Of a DNA stretch of 64,000 nt, positions 27,737 through 37,139 are shown in pieces. The position numbers were made by a program, and so were the translations under genes. How positions within the stretch are numbered: position 1 is the stretch's first letter; each line of letters opens with the position of its first letter. Origin of the DNA: HGM04593 sp045591315 (GTDB lineage Bacteria > Bacteroidota > Bacteroidia > Bacteroidales > Bacteroidaceae); the NCBI GenBank assembly GCA_045591315.1, contig JAZNSN010000081.1:62001-126000 (forward strand). Reading direction: 5' to 3'. The notes beneath the pieces were generated by a model that was not told where the DNA came from, did no database searches, and saw only the letters and a list, made by a program, of their open reading frames with translations.

Positions 27737-28798
27737 TTATTGCAATACAGCCACTCCGTCATAAGTAATGCTTTTCAGATTTGTTATGCTCAATTCCTTG
27801 GCTTTGGCCGGCAGCGGAGCATAATGCACCTCTGATGTAATGCTTTGTGCCTCATCCGACAGGATATATTTCAGCAGGTCGAGTGTTGCCTTAGCCTGCT
27901 CCTTAGTGCGGTCGGAGTAGTTCTGTTCCTTGTAGATAATCATCCATGTAAAGGTTGAAATGGGATATGCGCCGGCGGCATCGGAATTGGTAATGGAACA
28001 GCGTGTGTCAGCCGGAATATCGCCTGCTGCAGCGGCCGAGATTGTTGCCGATGACGGCAGAACAAATTCACCTCTCTGATTCTCAACGCTGGCATAAGGT
28101 ATTTTTTGAGCAAATGCATACTCTGAACCTACATAACCGATTGTATTCTTTGTCTGTTTAATTACCCCTGCTACACCTGGGTTACCCTTTGCAGCCTGTC
28201 CCGACGGGAAGTTCACGGATTTGCCAGCACCGTATTTCGAAGCCCACATCTGGCTCACTTTCGTGAGGTAGTCGGTGAATACAAAGGTCGTGCCTGAGCC
28301 GTCTGAACGATATACTGGAATAATGCTTTCCGCTGGTAGTTTAAGATTGGGATTGAGTGCCGCAAGACGTTCATCGTTCCACATCTTGATCTCGCCTGCA
28401 AAGATGTCTGCAATAATCTTGCCAGATAGTTTCAGCTCCTTAATGCCATCAAGGTTATAGGCAACAACTACAGCACCCATACAGGTCGGGATATGTACTA
28501 CTGGAGCCATTTCTGTCATCTCTTTATCGGTAAGGAATGCATCGCTTCCTGCAAAATCGACAATCTTGTCACGAAGGTTACGCACACCGCCGCCCGAACC
28601 TATGCCACCGTAGGCTACCTGGTCGCCGTTTGTTTGTCCAAACTGCTCGAAAACCACATTGTAGAAAGGAAGCGGGAATGTAGCCCCTGCGCCTGATAAT
28701 TCTTGAGCCTTACGGTTGCCGTTGTTTGTGTTGCCCCCACAAGCTGCCATTGCCACTGCAATGGCCAATGTCATTACTGACGAAAGAATCTTTCTCAT
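27737..28798 (-). CDS. pstS: phosphate-binding lipoprotein PstS
   Basis: 353 residues. A lipoprotein signal with lipobox AMAAC places Cys19 as the acylated residue. The binding site signatures SGAGATFPLPFYN, GSGGGVRNL and YRSDGSGTTFVFTDYL are present. It delivers phosphate to PstCA. It lies 27 bases after the porin stop, so porin and pst genes form one operon. Confidence 0.96.
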   Translation of the reverse strand: MRKILSSVMTLAIAVAMAACGGNTNNGNRKAQELSGAGATFPLPFYNVVFEQFGQTNGDQVAYGGIGSGGGVRNLRDKIVDFAGSDAFLTDKEMTEMAPVVHIPTCMGAVVVAYNLDGIKELKLSGKIIADIFAGEIKMWNDERLAALNPNLKLPAESIIPVYRSDGSGTTFVFTDYLTKVSQMWASKYGAGKSVNFPSGQAAKGNPGVAGVIKQTKNTIGYVGSEYAFAQKIPYASVENQRGEFVLPSSATISAAAAGDIPADTRCSITNSDAAGAYPISTFTWMIIYKEQNYSDRTKEQAKATLDLLKYILSDEAQSITSEVHYAPLPAKAKELSITNLKSITYDGVAVLQ

Positions 28799-28825
28799 AA
28801 TACTGTTTATTGAATATTTATTCTA

Positions 28826-29806
28826 TTATAGTCCGAAATAGCAGTTAACATATGCTGAGTAACCATTCTTGGCACCGTCTGCTTTTGGCATACTCATTCT
28901 GAAGTTAGGGGCAATCTTTACATATTTGCCGAGTTTGAACTGCGCACCGATAATTGCTGCTGATTCATCTTTTGCAATGTTCCAGTCATCTCTAGAATTC
29001 AAGTCGTCATATCGTGCATAGATATCTGTAAGCTTTGATAATTTAGCCGAAGCAAATATTGAATAACCGTTCTGGTCGGCATTGTCACTATATGAAGCAT
29101 TCCACATTTGGTTATATTCAACTCCGATTGTAAACCTCTCGTGCTTGTATCCTACAAATGCAGCCATGTTTACAATATCCTTCTTACCCTCTTCGCTGCT
29201 CTCATTCAATCCTCCGTAGAGACGAATCTGGAAGCCTTTACCAGGAGTCAATGTCAAGCCTAAGCCGTAGTTGAGCCCATCATTTTTCTGAATCTTCTTG
29301 TATCCCTCGCCGTTTACTATTATGGCATCGGCAGAAATCCAATCGGCAAAGCTGTAGGTTGCCGATATACCCAAATCGGCACTGCTGCCGAATTTATATT
29401 CATCTTGAAAAGACTTCATTATATATCGGTATCCCCAGAACTTTTCCTGATAGTTGAATTGTGTGGTCGGGATCAATCCGCCGTTCAATGTAAGGTTCCC
29501 AGTCTTCCATGAAATCATTGCATTCTTGATATAAGCGATGCGATGATAATCGTCAACCTGGTTCGAGCGGCCGACATCCATTACGCCTTTTATTGAAAGG
29601 CCTTTGCCTAAGTTGTACTCATAGCCAAGATAACTGCGCTCCAATTCAAATCCGCGATTGTCATTGTCAGCTCCAAAACCTGTGTGGAAATTTCCGAAAA
29701 CCTGTACGATAGCTTTGCCTTTAGGCTCTTCGGTTTTGATGTCCTGTGCATTTGTACTGATACCGATGCAGGCAATAAGACCTGCTAACATTACTTTTGT
29801 TTTCAT
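28826..29806 (-). CDS. outer-membrane porin of the phosphate operon
   Basis: 326 residues from the ATG at 29806 (MKTKVMLAGLIACIGISTNAQ, signal peptide). A longer frame to 29860 would overlap the promoter. Past the signal it shows alternating amphipathic strands with short turns (RSYLGYEYNLGKGLSIKGVMDVG, GLGLTLTPGKGFQIRLYGG, FTIGVEYNQMWN) and a final strand ending in CYFGL, as expected for a beta-barrel of about 14-16 strands. It is likely a phosphate-selective porin of the OprO/OprP-like group, inferred from the operon rather than from a clear motif. Confidence 0.8.
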   Translation of the reverse strand: MKTKVMLAGLIACIGISTNAQDIKTEEPKGKAIVQVFGNFHTGFGADNDNRGFELERSYLGYEYNLGKGLSIKGVMDVGRSNQVDDYHRIAYIKNAMISWKTGNLTLNGGLIPTTQFNYQEKFWGYRYIMKSFQDEYKFGSSADLGISATYSFADWISADAIIVNGEGYKKIQKNDGLNYGLGLTLTPGKGFQIRLYGGLNESSEEGKKDIVNMAAFVGYKHERFTIGVEYNQMWNASYSDNADQNGYSIFASAKLSKLTDIYARYDDLNSRDDWNIAKDESAAIIGAQFKLGKYVKIAPNFRMSMPKADGAKNGYSAYVNCYFGL

Positions 29807-29835
29807 TGTCGTTTTCTTTTTTAAGTTTGACGCTG

Positions 29836-29871
29836 CAAAAGTACAGGCAGGTTGTTTCATAAAAGTTTCAT
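29836..29871 (-). promoter_or_regulatory. porin-pst promoter with Pho-box-like repeat
   Basis: The minus-strand -7 box TACTTTTG lies at 29836-29843. Ten bases upstream sits a perfect 7-bp direct repeat with 4-base spacing: GTTTCAT at 29854-29860 and 29865-29871 as read on the + strand. This 11-base period and the 10-base gap to the -7 box copy the layout of E. coli Pho boxes, and 14 of 18 bases agree with CTGTCAT-N4-CTGTCAT. The repeat takes the place of a -33 element. Its polarity is opposite to that in E. coli relative to the porin gene. Confidence 0.6.
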
Positions 29872-30023
29872 AATGATTAGGCTTCGGTTAAATTCAGATA
29901 TTATGAGGCTCTTTGTTTTTGCTCTATATAAAACCGGCGATGTAAATTAAAGCAGCATCTAAACAGAATGTTACATTTTTATTAAATCTCGGTTCCTGTA
30001 TTACAAGGCTCGAAAATTAGCTA

Positions 30024-30031
30024 TAATTTTG
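30024..30031 (+). promoter_or_regulatory. -7 box of response-regulator gene
   Basis: TAATTTTG fits TAnnTTTG and ends 23 bases before the ATG at 30055. No TTTG lies about 20 bases upstream, so an activator may be needed. The 150 bases between this box and the divergent porin promoter hold nothing else recognisable. Confidence 0.45.
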
Positions 30032-30054
30032 TATCATAATTAAATGGATAGGAT

Positions 30055-30753
30055 ATGTCAATGCAGCGAATATTGATAGTAGATGATGAGGAGACTTTAT
30101 GTGAGGTCTTGAAAATTAATCTTGAGAATGAAGGTTATGATGTGGATATTGCCTTGAGTGCAGAAGAGGCTTTGACTTATAATCTACAAGACTATTCATT
30201 GATTCTCCTGGACATAATGATGGGTGAGATAAGCGGTATAAAGATGGCAAGAATGCTGAAAGCTGATGTAACAACTGCTGATATACCCATTATATTCTGT
30301 ACGGCACGCGATACTGAGGATGATATGGTCATGGGGCTGAACCTCGGTGCCGATGATTATATTATGAAACCCTACACCATCCGTAATGTGATTGCCCGTG
30401 TAAAGAGTGTTCTGCGCCGTACATCATCAAACAAAATGGCTGTTAAACCTGCTGAGAAACCTAATGTATTGCAAATAGAAGGTCTGAAGCTGGACCTTGA
30501 ATTCAAGCGTTGCACGGTAGATGGTGAGGAGGTAAAACTCGCCCGTAAGGAGTTTGAACTATTGGTATATCTGGTGTTGCATCGTGGAAAAATCTGTTCG
30601 CGCGAACAGATTTTGAGTCGTGTATGGAGCGATGAGGTAGTTGTGTTAGACCGTACTATCGATGTCAATATCACCCGTTTGCGCTCTAAAATCGGAGCAT
30701 ACGGCTCGTATATTGTAACACGTTCAGGATTTGGCTATGGCTTCCGAGATTAA
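30055..30753 (+). CDS. PhoB-like response regulator
   Basis: 232 residues, OmpR/PhoB family. The receiver domain (1-120) has the acidic pair VDDEE, phospho-acceptor Asp53 in LILLDIMMG, and the lysine in IMKPY. The winged-helix DNA-binding domain (about 135-232) ends YGSYIVTRSGFGYGFRD. It is divergent from the porin-pst operon and overlaps the kinase gene by 17 bases. Position next to pst suggests it is the phosphate-starvation regulator and binds the Pho-like repeat. Confidence 0.9.
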   Translation: MSMQRILIVDDEETLCEVLKINLENEGYDVDIALSAEEALTYNLQDYSLILLDIMMGEISGIKMARMLKADVTTADIPIIFCTARDTEDDMVMGLNLGADDYIMKPYTIRNVIARVKSVLRRTSSNKMAVKPAEKPNVLQIEGLKLDLEFKRCTVDGEEVKLARKEFELLVYLVLHRGKICSREQILSRVWSDEVVVLDRTIDVNITRLRSKIGAYGSYIVTRSGFGYGFRD

Positions 30754-32032
30754 AATATCGTTTCACAAACAGCTGTTCTTGCAGCTGATAATATTCTCGT
30801 GGACAATTGTACTCTGTTTTATCGGATTCCAGTATCAGCGTGAGAAAGAGTATAAATCGGAGTTTCTTAATGCACAGCTCCAGCAATACAACCGTCATCT
30901 GCTCAATACAGTTGAAGAGGGTTTGCCTTATGAGGATTATATTGCAAACCACGACAAACCTTTTGATGAACTGCGAATATCCATTATCGCTCTTTCCGGT
31001 GCTGTTGTTTACGACAATACCATATCGCTCGACTCGCTCGATAACCACCGGGGTCGCCCGGAGGTAGCTAAAGCTCTTGCAAACGGTGAGGGATATAATA
31101 TCAGCCGGCAATCGGCAAGCGACGGGCGCGAGTATTTCTACTCTGCGACAAGAGGTGATAGGGTCATTGTCCGCACTGCCATTCCATACTCAAATACGTT
31201 GAGAGATATGCTTGAGGCCGACTGGTCCTTTCTTGCGGTTATGGTCACCATTAGTTTTGCGATGAGTATATTGGCATATTTTACCACCCGCAAGCTCGGC
31301 AAGGGTATTGAGCGTGTCAACCGCTATGAGGCAGAGCAGGAGAGAAACCGCATAAAGCGGCAGCTTACAAACAATATAAACCATGAACTGAAGACTCCCG
31401 TAGCATCCATTCAGGTCTGTCTTGAAACATTATTGTCGGGGATTGCGTTGAGCGAAGAGAAACGACAGGAACTTATTGGGCGTTGTTATACGCACAATGA
31501 GCGTTTACGTCGCCTCTTGAATGAGGTATCGCTCATTACCCGAATGGAAGACGGAAGTGCACTCATCAGCAAGGAACATGTTGCTATCAACGAAATAATA
31601 AATGAGGTTGCCGAGAGCTTGAATGTGATGCCTGAAGAAGAACGCCTGGCACTGCATACAAATTTTAACGAGCTGGTTGAAATAGAAGGAAATGCATCTT
31701 TGGTAGGCTCGATTTTCAGCAACCTTACAGAGAACGCCATTGCCTATTCCGAAGGTAAGAATATCTATATTACCCTGCTCGAAAACTCGAAAGAGAGGGT
31801 TTCTGTCCGCTTTGAAGATGACGGCAAGGGTGTCCGTAGAGAGCAACTGCCGCTTCTCTTTGAACGATTCTATCGCATTGACAAGGGCCGTTCCCGCCAA
31901 AAGGGCGGCACGGGGCTAGGTCTTGCCATAGTAAAACATGCCGTTCAGTTCCACGGGGGCACAATAAATGTATCTAATCGCCCCGGCGGAGGCCTTAGAT
32001 TTGAATTCTCTTTATGCAAGCACAAAGATTAG
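30737..32032 (+). CDS. sensor histidine kinase (PhoR-like)
   Basis: 431 residues from the ATG at 30737; a TTG at 30731 would add two. Membrane segments at about 14-32 and 148-170 enclose a periplasmic sensor of about 115 residues. The phospho-acceptor motif is NINHELKTPVASIQ (His near residue 216). The ATPase part shows NLTENAIAYSEG (N box), FEDDGKGV, ERFYRIDKGRSR and GGTGLGLAIVKH. It phosphorylates the regulator encoded just upstream. PstSCAB may feed into it, although phoU, the usual link, is not in this operon. Confidence 0.9.
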   Translation: MASEIKISFHKQLFLQLIIFSWTIVLCFIGFQYQREKEYKSEFLNAQLQQYNRHLLNTVEEGLPYEDYIANHDKPFDELRISIIALSGAVVYDNTISLDSLDNHRGRPEVAKALANGEGYNISRQSASDGREYFYSATRGDRVIVRTAIPYSNTLRDMLEADWSFLAVMVTISFAMSILAYFTTRKLGKGIERVNRYEAEQERNRIKRQLTNNINHELKTPVASIQVCLETLLSGIALSEEKRQELIGRCYTHNERLRRLLNEVSLITRMEDGSALISKEHVAINEIINEVAESLNVMPEEERLALHTNFNELVEIEGNASLVGSIFSNLTENAIAYSEGKNIYITLLENSKERVSVRFEDDGKGVRREQLPLLFERFYRIDKGRSRQKGGTGLGLAIVKHAVQFHGGTINVSNRPGGGLRFEFSLCKHKD

Positions 32033-32085
32033 AAACAGGTATCTCTTATGAAGGCGACAATTAGATGCAACTGCTATTAAGCTTT

Positions 32086-32922
32086 TTAAGTTCTACTTTT
32101 AGCAGCTCTTATACCCTTTATCATGAAATATGCTCCAGCAATTATAAGCGGAATGCTCAGCCACTGTCCCATAATGAGTGTCATTCCTTCTTCAAAGGCA
32201 ACCTGTTCCTCCTTGATGAATTCAACGAAGAAGCGGAATGTGAATATTGTGAAAAGGCAATATCCCAGGAACAATCCTTTTCCTATTCTCTCCTTGAATC
32301 TTCTGTAGAGCATCAGCCCTCCGATGAATATCACTAAGTATGCAATGGCTTCGTAAAGCTGTGCAGGGTGGTGGGGGGCGGTCTCTCCTGCCTTTACGAA
32401 AATCACGCCCCATGGAAGTGTGGTCTCTGTTCCTATAATCTCGCTGTTCATGAAGTTGCCGAGACGTACCATTGTTGCGAAGAAAGGAGCTGCAATGGCA
32501 ATGTTGTCAAGTGTCCACACCATTGTGAGCTTTGTCTTCCTTACATAGAGCAGCAAGGCTATTATCACTCCCAATGTGCCTCCGTGGCTTGCCAGTCCTT
32601 CGTAACCGCTGAATACCCAGCCGTCGGCAGTCTGCTTTATCGGCAGAAGCATCTCTATCGGGTGCGAAAGGTAGTAGTCGGGCTGGTAGAACAGGCAATG
32701 TCCCAATCTTGCTCCTATGAGTATTCCTGCGAAGCAATAGAGGAAAAGGGGGTCGAAAAGTTCATCGCTGACTCCACCTTTCTTGTACAGTTTCTTTACT
32801 ATATGGTATGCTCCCAGAAGGCCGATGACCCAGCATAGCGAGTAGTATCGCACCTCGAAGCCGAATATTGAGAACGGGCTTATCGACGGGTCCCAGACAA
32901 TGGAACTGAATATTGAATCCAT
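32086..32922 (-). CDS. lgt: prolipoprotein diacylglyceryl transferase
   Basis: 278 residues, an inner-membrane enzyme with about seven helices. It moves a diacylglycerol from phosphatidylglycerol to the lipobox cysteine of prolipoproteins. Family signatures: FEVRYYSLCWVIGLLGAY, GARLGHCLFY, ASHGGTLGVIIAL, and the RLGNFMNSEIIG motif with the essential Arg and Asn. Five bases separate it from the ychF stop, so it is cotranscribed with ychF. Confidence 0.94.
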   Translation of the reverse strand: MDSIFSSIVWDPSISPFSIFGFEVRYYSLCWVIGLLGAYHIVKKLYKKGGVSDELFDPLFLYCFAGILIGARLGHCLFYQPDYYLSHPIEMLLPIKQTADGWVFSGYEGLASHGGTLGVIIALLLYVRKTKLTMVWTLDNIAIAAPFFATMVRLGNFMNSEIIGTETTLPWGVIFVKAGETAPHHPAQLYEAIAYLVIFIGGLMLYRRFKERIGKGLFLGYCLFTIFTFRFFVEFIKEEQVAFEEGMTLIMGQWLSIPLIIAGAYFMIKGIRAAKSRT

Positions 32923-32927
32923 GCTTC

Positions 32928-34031
32928 TTATACGTTAAAGCGGAAGTGCATTATATCACCGTCCTGAACAACATACTCCTTGCCCTCGACGCCCATCTTT
33001 CCGGCCTCCTTTACGGCAGCCTCGGAACCGTAGCTTATGTAGTCGTCATATTTGATTACCTCGGCACGTATGAATCCTTTTTCGAAGTCGGTGTGTATTA
33101 CGCCAGCACACTGCGGAGCCTTCCAGCCCTTGCGGAATGTCCATGCCTTAACCTCCATTTCACCGGCTGTGATGAATGTCTGCAGATTAAGCAGGGTGTA
33201 AATGGCCTTTATAAGTCTATCGCAGCCCGATTCCTTAAGACCCATGTCCTCAAGGAACATCTGCTTCTCTTCGTAGCTCTCAAGCTCTGCAATATCGGCC
33301 TCAGTCTGTGCCGAAATTATCAGCAGCTGTGCATTCTCGTCCTTTATTGCCTCGCGCACGGCATCGACATGCTTGTTGCCTTTAGCAGCCGATGTGTCAT
33401 CGACATTGCATACATAAAGCACTGGCTTGGATGTGAGAAGGAAAAGGTTCTTTGCAATCTGTTGTTCGTCTTCGGTCTCAAAAACCACTGTACGGGCCGA
33501 TTTTCCGGCTTCAAGAGCCTCTTTGAACTGCATGAGCACGTCGTATTCGAGCTTTGCCTGCTTGTCACCGCCTACGCGTGCCTGTTTCTCGACACGCTTG
33601 ATGCGGTTCTCTACTGTTTCAAGGTCCTTGAACTGCAGTTCGAGGTCGATAATCTCCTTGTCGCGTACAGGGTTCACCGAGCCGTCAACATGCACGATAT
33701 TGTCGTTGTCGAAGCAGCGCAGAACGTGGATAATAGCATCGGTCTCACGTATGTTGCCCAGGAACTGGTTTCCCAATCCCTCGCCTTTGCTCGCGCCTTT
33801 CACAAGGCCTGCAATATCTACTATGTCGCACGTAGCCGGAACAATGCGTCCGGGGTGTACCAGTTCGGCCAGCTTGTTCAGTCGTTCGTCGGGTACGGTT
33901 ATCTGTCCCATCTGTGCGTCAATTGTACAGAACGGGAAATTTGCTGCCTGAGCCTTTGCGCTCGACAGACAGTTGAAAAGTGTCGATTTTCCTACGTTGG
34001 GCAAGCCAACGATACCTGCTTTAAGAGCCAT
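32928..34031 (-). CDS. ychF: redox-regulated ATPase YchF
   Basis: 367 residues, Obg-class P-loop protein. G1 is GIVGLPNVGKSTLFN, G3 is DIAGLVKGASKGEGLG, and the G4 position reads NVDD, the altered motif that gives ATP rather than GTP preference. A coiled-coil insertion (about 140-175) and a C-terminal TGS domain (about 280-367, WTFRKGWKAPQCAGVIHTDFEKGFI) follow. The protein associates with ribosomes and is linked to oxidative-stress responses in E. coli. Confidence 0.95.
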   Translation of the reverse strand: MALKAGIVGLPNVGKSTLFNCLSSAKAQAANFPFCTIDAQMGQITVPDERLNKLAELVHPGRIVPATCDIVDIAGLVKGASKGEGLGNQFLGNIRETDAIIHVLRCFDNDNIVHVDGSVNPVRDKEIIDLELQFKDLETVENRIKRVEKQARVGGDKQAKLEYDVLMQFKEALEAGKSARTVVFETEDEQQIAKNLFLLTSKPVLYVCNVDDTSAAKGNKHVDAVREAIKDENAQLLIISAQTEADIAELESYEEKQMFLEDMGLKESGCDRLIKAIYTLLNLQTFITAGEMEVKAWTFRKGWKAPQCAGVIHTDFEKGFIRAEVIKYDDYISYGSEAAVKEAGKMGVEGKEYVVQDGDIMHFRFNV

Positions 34032-34073
34032 ATAATATCTTTATTTAGTTATCCGCAATATATAATTTCTGCG

Positions 34074-34081
34074 CGAAGATA
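34074..34081 (-). promoter_or_regulatory. -7-like box (TATCTTCG) upstream of ychF
   Basis: On the minus strand TATCTTCG lies 42 bases before the ychF ATG. It has one difference from TAnnTTTG, the same variant as at mutS and dapB. Confidence 0.35.
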
Positions 34082-34123
34082 GTGATTTTAATCGGTACTG
34101 CGAAATGCGCGGATACAATATAT

Positions 34124-34157
34124 ACAACAACAGGAACCGTGCGGTTCCTGTTGTTGT
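34124..34157 (-). terminator. hairpin after polA
   Basis: A perfect 15-bp inverted repeat (ACAACAACAGGAACC and its complement, loop GTGC) lies 17 bases downstream of the polA stop. The downstream side is AT-rich (TATATATTGTAT) rather than a pure T-run. Confidence 0.65.
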
Positions 34158-34173
34158 GCGGGTAAAGCGGTTT

Positions 34174-37002
34174 TTAATGCGCCTCAAGCCAGTTGTTTCC
34201 CCAACCGTGGTCGGCAATAAGCGGAACGCTCATGGCAAAGGCACCTTGCATCTCTTCTATTACCAGTGAGAGCATTCTCTCTTTCTCTTCGGGAACAATA
34301 TTGAAGTTAAGTTCGTCATGTACCTGAAGAATCATTGTAGAGCGCATCTTCTCGGCTTTCATGCGACGGTATATGTTTACCATGGCGACCTTTATTATAT
34401 CGGCGGCACTGCCTTGGATTGGCGCGTTTACCGCATTGCGCTCGGCATATCCGCGCACGACCGCATTGTGCGAGTTTATATCTGGCAGGTAACGCTTGCG
34501 GTGGAATATGGTTTCTACATACCCGTTGGCCTTTGCTTCCTGTTTGCATTTTTCAATGTATTGCTGCACTCCGCTGTATGTAGCAAAATAGTTCTCGATA
34601 AGCTCTTTTGCCTCACGGCGGTCAACGTTCATTCTCTCGGCAAGCCCGAAGACGGATATTCCGTATATGATGCCGAAGTTAGCAACTTTTGCCTTCCTGC
34701 GTTCATCTTTTGTAACCTCTTCGATAGGCTTCTTGTACACCTTTGCCGCGGTTGCTGCATGAATGTCGTAACCGCTGCAGAAGTCGTCTATCATGTTCTT
34801 GTCACCGCTCAAGTGGGCCATTATGCGCAGTTCTATCTGCGAGTAGTCAACCGACAGGAAAATGCATCCATTGTCGGGAACGAATGCCTTGCGCACCTCT
34901 TTTCCGTCCTCATCGCGTATGGGAATATTCTGTAGATTAGGATTGCTTGAACTGAGCCTTCCGGTAGCAGTCACTGTCTGGTTGTACGATGTATGTATCT
35001 TTCCGCTCTTTGGATTGACCAGTGCCGGGAGAGCATCGACATATGTGCTCAACAGCTTCTTCAATCCCCTGTATTGTAAAATATTTTTTACGATAGGGTG
35101 GCGGTTCTGCAACTGCGCAAGAACCTCTTCCGATGTGACGAACTGTCCGGTCTTTGTTTTTTTGGGCTTATCAACTATCTTCAGTTTCCCGAACAGTATG
35201 TCTCCAACCTGTTTTGGCGATGCTATGTTGAACGGTTCACCGGCAAGTGAGTATATCTGCTCTTCGATGTCGGCAAGGCGTTTCCCGAACAGAGCCGATG
35301 TCTCCTTCAATGCAGCAGTGTCAATGCGTGCTCCGTTGCGTTCCATGTAGGCGAGTACAGGAACAAGAGGCATTTCAATATTGTAGAATAGTTTCTCTAT
35401 GCCCTCTCTTTTCAGTTCCTCTTGCAGAATGTTCTTGAGCTTGAGTGTCACATCGGCATCCTCACATGCGTAGTCACATACAAGTGCGGGGGGTACATCG
35501 CGCATGTTCTTCTGTCCTTTTCCTTTTTCGCCAATAAGCTCTTCAATTTTTATAGTGTCGTAATTAAGATATATTTCGGCAAGGTAGTCCATCCCATGGT
35601 AGAGTTCCGGTTGCAGAACGTAATGTGCAATCATGGTGTCGAAAAGTTTTCCTTTCACCTCGACCCCGTAGTTCGCAAGAACAGTAATGTCGTACTTCAT
35701 GTTCTGCCCGACTTTCTCGCTCTCTTCGTTCCCGAAAATTTCTCTAAGGATTCCGAGACGTCGCAAGGTCTCCTCCCTGTCGGCCGGCATCGGGATGTAG
35801 AACGCCTCTCCCTCTTCGGCAGCGAGGCTTATGCCCACCAGTTCGGCATCAAGAGCGTTGGTGCTTGTGGTTTCGGTGTCGAAGCACACAGTTTTGCAAT
35901 TTTTCAATGCAAGGGCAATGGAGCGTATATCCTCTTCTGTATCAATAAGTTTATAGGTGTGTTGCACCTCTTTTAACGTCAAATGGCTCGATTTTTTTTC
36001 ATCGCCCGTGTCTTCGGTCGGGAAAAAATCAAAGAGAGAGCCTTGAAGAGCGTCCTGTTTCTTAGTTTTCTTGCCGGCCGGCTCTATTGTTGTCTGCTGT
36101 TCCGGGGCGTCGTCAAAGAGTGACGGTGCAAAATTTGTTTTCTTTACTCTCTCCTTCAAGGCGCGAAGTTCATAGAAGTCGAGCAGGGCAGTGAGCTTTT
36201 CTTCATCGGGTGTCTCCTTTCTCAAGGAGTCCATGTCAAGTTCGATAGGAACATCGGTCTTTATTGTCGCAAGGAATTTGCTGAACAGAATTTTCTCTCT
36301 GTTCTCTTCGACCTTAGTTTTAAGCGCACCTTTCAGTTCATCGGTTTTATCCAGCAGGTTCTCTATGCTTCCGAACTGCGCGATTAGTTTCTGCGCCGTT
36401 TTCTCACCTACTCCAGGGCAGCCGGGAATATTGTCGCTCGAATCGCCCATGAGTCCGAGAAGGTCTATCACCTGAAGAGTGTTCTCTATTCCGAACTTCT
36501 CTTTCACCCTCTCTATGCCCATCACCTCGAACTCCTTGTCGCCGTACTTGGGGCGGTATATGAATGTCGTTTCCGAAACAAGCTGTCCGTAGTCCTTGTC
36601 CGGTGTCATCATATATGTAATTATTCCCCTTTTCTCCGCCTGTTTTGCCAGGGTTCCTATTACGTCGTCGGCTTCGTAGCCCGAAACTTCGAAAATAGGT
36701 ATATTATAGGCCTTTATGAACTCTTTTATTACAGGTACCGATTCCCTTATCACTTCGGGTGTCTCCTCTCGCTGAGCCTTGTACTGTTCGTATGCCTCGT
36801 GGCGGAATGTTGGTCCTTTAGGGTCGAATGCTATTCCTATATGTGTCGGGTTCTCCTTCTTGAGAACGTCCTCCAAGGTGTTTATAAAGCCCAGGATAGC
36901 CGATGTGTTGAACCCTTTGGAGTTTATTCTGGGGTTTTTTATAAAAGCGTAGTATGCACGGTAAATGAGTGCGTACGCATCGAGCAAAAAGAGTTTTTCC
37001 AT
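34174..37002 (-). CDS. polA: DNA polymerase I
   Basis: 942 residues, all three domains. The 5'-3' exonuclease (1-290) has LLDAYALIYRAYYAF and the GLMGDSSDNIPGCPGVGEKTA helix-hairpin-helix region. The 3'-5' proofreading domain (about 345-530) keeps the DxE pair in CFDTETTSTNALDAELVG, so it appears active. The polymerase domain has VDYSQIELRIMAHLSGD (motif A), KVANFGIIYGISVFGLA (O-helix) and LQVHDELNF (motif C). It acts in Okazaki fragment processing and repair. Confidence 0.97.
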   Translation of the reverse strand: MEKLFLLDAYALIYRAYYAFIKNPRINSKGFNTSAILGFINTLEDVLKKENPTHIGIAFDPKGPTFRHEAYEQYKAQREETPEVIRESVPVIKEFIKAYNIPIFEVSGYEADDVIGTLAKQAEKRGIITYMMTPDKDYGQLVSETTFIYRPKYGDKEFEVMGIERVKEKFGIENTLQVIDLLGLMGDSSDNIPGCPGVGEKTAQKLIAQFGSIENLLDKTDELKGALKTKVEENREKILFSKFLATIKTDVPIELDMDSLRKETPDEEKLTALLDFYELRALKERVKKTNFAPSLFDDAPEQQTTIEPAGKKTKKQDALQGSLFDFFPTEDTGDEKKSSHLTLKEVQHTYKLIDTEEDIRSIALALKNCKTVCFDTETTSTNALDAELVGISLAAEEGEAFYIPMPADREETLRRLGILREIFGNEESEKVGQNMKYDITVLANYGVEVKGKLFDTMIAHYVLQPELYHGMDYLAEIYLNYDTIKIEELIGEKGKGQKNMRDVPPALVCDYACEDADVTLKLKNILQEELKREGIEKLFYNIEMPLVPVLAYMERNGARIDTAALKETSALFGKRLADIEEQIYSLAGEPFNIASPKQVGDILFGKLKIVDKPKKTKTGQFVTSEEVLAQLQNRHPIVKNILQYRGLKKLLSTYVDALPALVNPKSGKIHTSYNQTVTATGRLSSSNPNLQNIPIRDEDGKEVRKAFVPDNGCIFLSVDYSQIELRIMAHLSGDKNMIDDFCSGYDIHAATAAKVYKKPIEEVTKDERRKAKVANFGIIYGISVFGLAERMNVDRREAKELIENYFATYSGVQQYIEKCKQEAKANGYVETIFHRKRYLPDINSHNAVVRGYAERNAVNAPIQGSAADIIKVAMVNIYRRMKAEKMRSTMILQVHDELNFNIVPEEKERMLSLVIEEMQGAFAMSVPLIADHGWGNNWLEAH

Positions 37003-37040
37003 TTCTAATAAAGTATAACTGAATGTAAAAATACATAATT

Positions 37041-37075
37041 TTTGCTATTATCCATATTCTTTTTTATTACTTTTG
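37041..37075 (+). promoter_or_regulatory. promoter of polyprenyl synthase gene
   Basis: TTTG at 37041-37044 and TACTTTTG at 37068-37075 with a 23-base spacer. The leader carries a hairpin (TGCTGTAT/ATACAGCA, 37088-37117) before the ATG at 37140. Confidence 0.6.
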
Positions 37076-37139
37076 CGGTTAATAAGGTGCTGTATGGCAT
37101 TTTCTGGCAATACAGCAAGCCTTGCGCCACAATCGTACG

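Noticed and set aside
32913..34082. Long + strand open frame (389 codons) opposite ychF
   Set aside because: Antisense to ychF over its whole length, with composition typical of a shadow frame.
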